DNA from: Rhodocyclales bacterium
GTDB taxonomy: Bacteria > Pseudomonadota > Gammaproteobacteria > Burkholderiales > Rhodocyclaceae
Assembly (NCBI GenBank): GCA_026399415.1
Contig: JAPLQZ010000042.1
Span: forward strand, 1 to 46,435
Reading direction: 5' to 3'
Length of the DNA stretch: 46,435 bases
A program made the translations under genes and the position numbers. Of this stretch, positions 42,832 to 46,435 are shown piece after piece. Position 1 is the stretch's first letter; each line of letters starts with the position of its first letter. The notes beneath the pieces are model-generated. The model was not told where the DNA came from, ran no database searches, and worked only from the letters and a program-made list of their open reading frames with translations.

Positions 42832-45137
42832 TTTGTTTCTCCTTGATCAATCAACCAGCGCTGGCCCAGCATGATCAGCGCCGGCAGCAGCAGCAGGGTG
42901 AGCAGGGCCGAGATCAGCATCATCGAGACGATGAAGGCGCCCACCACGACATAGGGTGTCAGCGGCGCCGCCATCATCACCGAGAAAGCGGCGGCGAACA
43001 GTACTGCGTTGCGCATGATGCCCTTGCCCGGCCGCGCCGCGGTCCACACGAGGCTCTCTGTCGCCGTCTCGCCAGCGCCGACTTCTGCGCGATGCTGGCG
43101 GAAGCGGCTGACGAAGTGGATCGCAAAATCCACCGCCATGCCCAGCGAGAGCGTGCTCATCACCGACAGCGGCATGTCGAAATCCTTGCCGACAAAGCCG
43201 ACCACCCCATAGATCATCAGGATCGTGAGCAGCAGCGGAACGTAGGCGATCAATGCCCATTTCAGCGAGCGGAAATCGAGGGCCAGAATAAGCAGCACCA
43301 CCACGATGGCCAGACTGAAGCCGAGCAGCAGATCGCCCAGCACCTCGTCGTTCCAGACCAGGTTGAAGTAAGCAATGCCCGCCGGCTTTGCCTTGACCGC
43401 CATGGGATTGGCCTTCTGGTAGCTCTCCGCCGCGGCGATCACCTGGCGCATGGCATCGGCATCCCAGGTCTTCATCTGCACCCACAGATTGGCTTGGCGG
43501 AAGCCCGGATCGACGACGTTGTTGAGGTCGGCGGGCTTGGCCGACATGCTGAACAGAAACAGGTACTGGCCGACCGTATCCTGCGTATCGGGCACGACGT
43601 CGAACTTCGGGTCGTCGTCGTGCAACACGCGGTTGATCCGCTTCACGTAGTCCGCCACCGAAAAGGTCTTGCCGACTGCCGGAAGTTTCTCCAGGTGGCG
43701 TTGCAAACCTTCCAGCCAGCGCATTGCCTCGGGCCGTTTGATGAATTCGTCTTCGTTCGCGCTCACCACCAGATACCCCAGCGAGGTGCCGCCAAGCGCC
43801 TGGTTCATTGCCGTATCGGCGACGCGGATTTCGCTGTCGGCCTTGAACCAGGCCACCAGGTTGTTGTTGACGTGAATCTTCGAGGCGCCCCAGACCGAAA
43901 CCGCCGCCAGGACCAGCACCACGCTCAAGGTCAGCGCCGGCCGGAGCGCACCGAAGGTCGCGATGCGGCCAAGCGTGCGTGCGACCGGATCTGCTGCCAC
44001 ATCCTCGCTTCCGGTGGCTTTCTGCAGACGGTCCTCCCGGACGAAGGTCAGCACGGCGGGAATGAAACTAAAGGACAGCAGGCGCAGCACCACGGTGCCG
44101 AAGGCGATCAGCCCGCCGAACACCTGGACCGGCACGATGTTCATGAACAGCAGCACGGCGAAACCGGCCGCCGTGGCCAGCGCGGTGAAGCGCACCGGCC
44201 GGCTCACGGTAGCCATGGTCTGGCGAATCGCCGCCAGCTTGTCGCCACCTTCGCGGTAACGGAAGTAGAACTCGTTGAAAATGTGGATGCTGTCGGTGGC
44301 GATGGCCATCAGGAATACCGGCGCCATCGAACTCATGATATGCACCGGGAAGCCGGCGCCGATCAGGAGGCCGATGCTCCAGATGATGGCGATCATCGAC
44401 ACGGCCATCATGGCCGCCGAAAGCGCCAGGTTGCGGAACATGAGTTGGATCGCTGCAAACATGATCATGCCGGCGATGGGCGAAAACATCGCCATCAACT
44501 TGAACATCTCGGCGCCGAAGGTGTCGCGCGCCACCGGGTCGCCGGCGACGTAGTAGCGCTCCGGACCCTTTTCCCTGGCGACGACCTCGCGAATCTTGTC
44601 GGCGATCTCGGCGCCGTTGGCGCCCTTTTCCAGCGGCACGTAGATTGCCGTGGTCTTGCCGTCCTTCGACATGACGCGGTCGATGAACAGAGAATTGCCG
44701 AACAACGCCTTGCGCAATGCCTCGACTTCGGCCTCCGTCTTCGGCGCGGCGCGCATCAGCGGTCCGACATTCAACGTTCCCTCGGATGCGGTGACGTTGG
44801 TGATGGTGGTGAAACCATTCACGTCGCGGCTCGCCACACCGTCCAGCGCAAGCACGGCATCGGTAATGCGGGCGATGCGGCCGAGCGTGTCCAGGTTGAG
44901 TACGCCGGCGGCGTTCTCGATGCCGACGACGATGGTGTCTTCGTAAAGCGCGAATGTGTGGTCCACCTTGTCGTTCCAGACCCGCACGTCGGAGGTCTCC
45001 GGCAACATGTGCTTCGGGTTGGTGTCGGTGCGGATTTTCGGAAACTGGGTGAGAAACAGCAGGGTCAGCAGCGCCGCCGCGAAGAGCACCCATTTCGGCC
45101 GGGCAATGGAAAATTCAACCAGGGAAAATTTAGTCAT
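42828..45137 (-). CDS. RND-superfamily exporter (MMPL-type)
   Basis: 769 aa with about 12 membrane segments: one near the N-terminus (~13-30), a first bundle around 215-370, one around 400-420, and a final bundle at ~610-760. Two large periplasmic loops lie between. Typical stretches are MFSPIAGMIMFAAIQLMF, SSMAPVFLMAIATDSIHIFNEF (the Asp-bearing helix of this family) and STLSLGMAVDFAIHFVSRF. It belongs to the MMPL/HpnN-like branch, proton-driven exporters of lipids or hydrophobic compounds. No membrane-fusion protein gene is nearby; the LolA-like protein and barrel that follow may fill the periplasmic and outer-membrane roles. Confidence 0.9.
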   Translation of the reverse strand: MTKFSLVEFSIARPKWVLFAAALLTLLFLTQFPKIRTDTNPKHMLPETSDVRVWNDKVDHTFALYEDTIVVGIENAAGVLNLDTLGRIARITDAVLALDGVASRDVNGFTTITNVTASEGTLNVGPLMRAAPKTEAEVEALRKALFGNSLFIDRVMSKDGKTTAIYVPLEKGANGAEIADKIREVVAREKGPERYYVAGDPVARDTFGAEMFKLMAMFSPIAGMIMFAAIQLMFRNLALSAAMMAVSMIAIIWSIGLLIGAGFPVHIMSSMAPVFLMAIATDSIHIFNEFYFRYREGGDKLAAIRQTMATVSRPVRFTALATAAGFAVLLFMNIVPVQVFGGLIAFGTVVLRLLSFSFIPAVLTFVREDRLQKATGSEDVAADPVARTLGRIATFGALRPALTLSVVLVLAAVSVWGASKIHVNNNLVAWFKADSEIRVADTAMNQALGGTSLGYLVVSANEDEFIKRPEAMRWLEGLQRHLEKLPAVGKTFSVADYVKRINRVLHDDDPKFDVVPDTQDTVGQYLFLFSMSAKPADLNNVVDPGFRQANLWVQMKTWDADAMRQVIAAAESYQKANPMAVKAKPAGIAYFNLVWNDEVLGDLLLGFSLAIVVVLLILALDFRSLKWALIAYVPLLLTILMIYGVVGFVGKDFDMPLSVMSTLSLGMAVDFAIHFVSRFRQHRAEVGAGETATESLVWTAARPGKGIMRNAVLFAAAFSVMMAAPLTPYVVVGAFIVSMMLISALLTLLLLPALIMLGQRWLIDQGETK

Positions 45138-45152
45138 GTTCGCGTCACCAGG

Positions 45153-46298
45153 TTAGAACTGGCGCCAGAGCCAGTATTTTTCGTAGAGCACCTTGCCCAG
45201 ATGCCAAATCGGATTTGGATAGCGCATGCGCACGTCCGGCGTCGGCTCGGCGTAAAAGTTGCCGCTGCCGACACCGGCCATGCCACCGCCGGTTTCCAGG
45301 AAACACATGCCATGCCCGTCGAAGCTCGCCGCCTCGCCCTGTCCGGTCCAGGCGCGGGCGATGTTTTTCGCCACCACCCGGGCCTGGCCGTTGGCGAAGA
45401 CGCCCGCCTTGGGCAGCGGCCGCCCCATTTTCAGCGGAATCGAGGTGACGTCGCCGATGGCATACACCGCCGGAAATTGCGTTTCCAGCGTTTCGCGGTT
45501 GACGGCGATCCAGCCCGATTCGGCACAGAGCCCAGATGCCTTGACCACGGCCGGCGCGCGGTGCGGCGGTACGTAGAGCAGCAGATCGAAGGCAGCCACG
45601 GCGCCGTTGGCGAAATGCAGCTTGCCGGCCTCGACCTTGGTGACCTGGTGGGTAGGAAAGTAGGGGATGCCCTTTTTCTCCAGCATCCCGGTGACCTGGG
45701 CGCCGACGACGGGCCCGGTGACCAGCATTGGCGCCGGTTCGGCGGCATAGACAGTAACCGTGGTTTCCTGACGCAGGCGACGCTTCTTGCACCATGCATC
45801 GACCAGCATCGCCGCCTCGTAAGGCGCCGCCGGGCATTTGTAGGCGGGAGCGGCCGTGAGCACTACGATGCGGCCGCCCTCGAAGGTGTCCAGCGCATCA
45901 CGAATTTCCTGGGCGCCCTCAAGCGTGTAGAGATTGTGGCCAGCCTCGGCGAGGCCCGGTATCGCCTCCGGTGCGTAGTCCGCACCCAAGGCCACGACCA
46001 TGGCGTCGCCGGTCAGCGTCTTGCCGCCGACGTCGACCGACAGCGTGGCGGGATCGATGCGCGTGAGTTCGCCCGTGACAAGCTCAATGCCCTTTGACGA
46101 TAGCGCAGACAGCGGGCGCGTGAATGCCGCCGCATCGTTGTCGCCGGTCATGTGCCACAGAAGCGAGGGCGCAAAGACATGATTGCGCTCGCGTTCGACG
46201 ACGACGACACGATGCTCCGGCGGCAGCAGTTTGCGCAGGGTTTCAGCGGCAACGATGCCGCCGATGCCGGCGCCGAGGATGAGCGCGGTCTTGTCCAT
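45153..46298 (-). CDS. Sulfide:quinone oxidoreductase-like flavoprotein
   Basis: 381 aa. N-terminal FAD-binding GAGIGGIVAAETL (~9-21), second dinucleotide-type region, and YAIGDVTSIPLKMGRP for FAD. Two Cys sit where the redox pair of SQR and flavocytochrome c sulfide dehydrogenase lies: Cys155 in AYKCPAAPYE and Cys332 in GHGMCFLETGGG. The C-terminal PIWHLGKVLYEKYWLWRQF is amphipathic and aromatic, like the membrane-binding tail of SQR. No signal peptide. It would oxidise sulfide or a persulfide and reduce quinone, with an SQR-like but not certain assignment. The ATG shares its A with the stop of the DsrE-like gene. Confidence 0.75.
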   Translation of the reverse strand: MDKTALILGAGIGGIVAAETLRKLLPPEHRVVVVERERNHVFAPSLLWHMTGDNDAAAFTRPLSALSSKGIELVTGELTRIDPATLSVDVGGKTLTGDAMVVALGADYAPEAIPGLAEAGHNLYTLEGAQEIRDALDTFEGGRIVVLTAAPAYKCPAAPYEAAMLVDAWCKKRRLRQETTVTVYAAEPAPMLVTGPVVGAQVTGMLEKKGIPYFPTHQVTKVEAGKLHFANGAVAAFDLLLYVPPHRAPAVVKASGLCAESGWIAVNRETLETQFPAVYAIGDVTSIPLKMGRPLPKAGVFANGQARVVAKNIARAWTGQGEAASFDGHGMCFLETGGGMAGVGSGNFYAEPTPDVRMRYPNPIWHLGKVLYEKYWLWRQF

Positions 46299-46435
46299 CA
46301 GAACACCAGCACCTTGTCAGCCCACTCGGTCCATTCGGTCAGGATCTCCATGGTGCCACGCTTCGCGCCCTCGATAAGGCGCTCGTCGGCCATGCCGCGC
46401 GCATCCATGCAGGTACCGCATACGGAGATCTCTCC
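46298..46435 (-). CDS. DsrE-family protein, N-terminus beyond window
   Basis: Only the last 45 codons and stop are present: EISVCGTCMDARGM, then a helix and a terminal WADKVLVF strand. The Cys-x2-Cys stretch and ending match DsrE/DsrF-like sulfur carrier proteins, in which a Cys holds persulfide sulfur. The stop overlaps the SQR-like start (TGATG), so the two are coupled. This fits transfer of sulfane sulfur between the flavoprotein and carriers. Confidence 0.75.
   Translation of the reverse strand, partial: GEISVCGTCMDARGMADERLIEGAKRGTMEILTEWTEWADKVLVF

Noticed and set aside
42771-46097. 1108-codon open frame on the plus strand
   Set aside because: It is antisense to the RND exporter and SQR-like genes, which carry clear motifs. 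Its product is His/Arg/Gln-rich with no fold, as expected of a shadow frame in GC-rich DNA.

Overview
The window is GC-rich throughout and reads as chromosome of a respiratory, probably facultatively anaerobic betaproteobacterium. A Rhodocyclales/Sterolibacteriaceae-type organism is my inference from gene content and from the pcnB-folK-panBCD order; no marker gene proves it. No tRNA, rRNA, CRISPR array, transposase or phage gene was recognised. Most genes lie on the minus strand. Where the obvious frame ran too far upstream, starts were re-chosen from ribosome binding sites, signal peptides and overlaps.

Layout. (1) 1-6503: signalling genes. These are a truncated PAS sensor, a membrane class III adenylate cyclase, and a three-gene set (single-domain response regulator, membrane PAS/degenerate-kinase/DEDDh-exonuclease fusion, CBS-DUF294 protein). 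A short remnant resembling the C-terminus of an FGGY sugar kinase lies at 900-1049. (2) 6611-13779: housekeeping, pcnB-folK-panB-panC-panD on minus and valS on plus. (3) 13857-30409: one very tight 15-gene minus-strand cluster. It encodes a TtrA/ArrA/PhsA-like molybdoenzyme with its four-cluster Fe-S subunit, a second multi-cluster Fe-S protein, a TorD-like chaperone, a triheme cytochrome, a 613-aa outer-membrane barrel, two small secreted PKD proteins (one with a FecR domain), a tetraheme cytochrome, a NapC/NirT quinol dehydrogenase, MoaA, and a complete type II DMSO-reductase-family enzyme in the order alpha-beta-chaperone-gamma. (4) 30897-34544: a divergent PhnD-like periplasmic binding protein, histidine kinase and sigma54-activating response regulator. 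(5) 34743-37020: a membrane-anchored pentaheme cytochrome and a TVP38-rhodanese fusion. (6) 37100-46435: a second tight minus-strand operon of sulfur and envelope genes: DsrE-like, SQR-like flavoprotein, RND exporter, LolA-like protein, outer-membrane barrel, unknown secreted protein, TlpA-like thioredoxin, Cys/Met PLP enzyme, SHOCT protein and cysteine desulfurase.

Working model (inference). The PhnD-like protein senses an oxyanion in the periplasm and the kinase/regulator pair activates sigma54 promoters. A good -24/-12 match (30697-30712) faces the large operon, with a repeat pair upstream of it. A second, weaker match (36031-36046) sits in the 55-nt spacer before the pentaheme cytochrome gene. 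Quinol electrons would pass through the NapC-like protein and the small multiheme cytochromes to one or both periplasmic molybdoenzymes, while the large barrel would admit substrate or hold the complex. The substrate cannot be named from sequence. Two distinct molybdoenzymes, a dedicated MoaA, FecR/PKD proteins and a barrel in one regulated unit form the most novel-looking system here.
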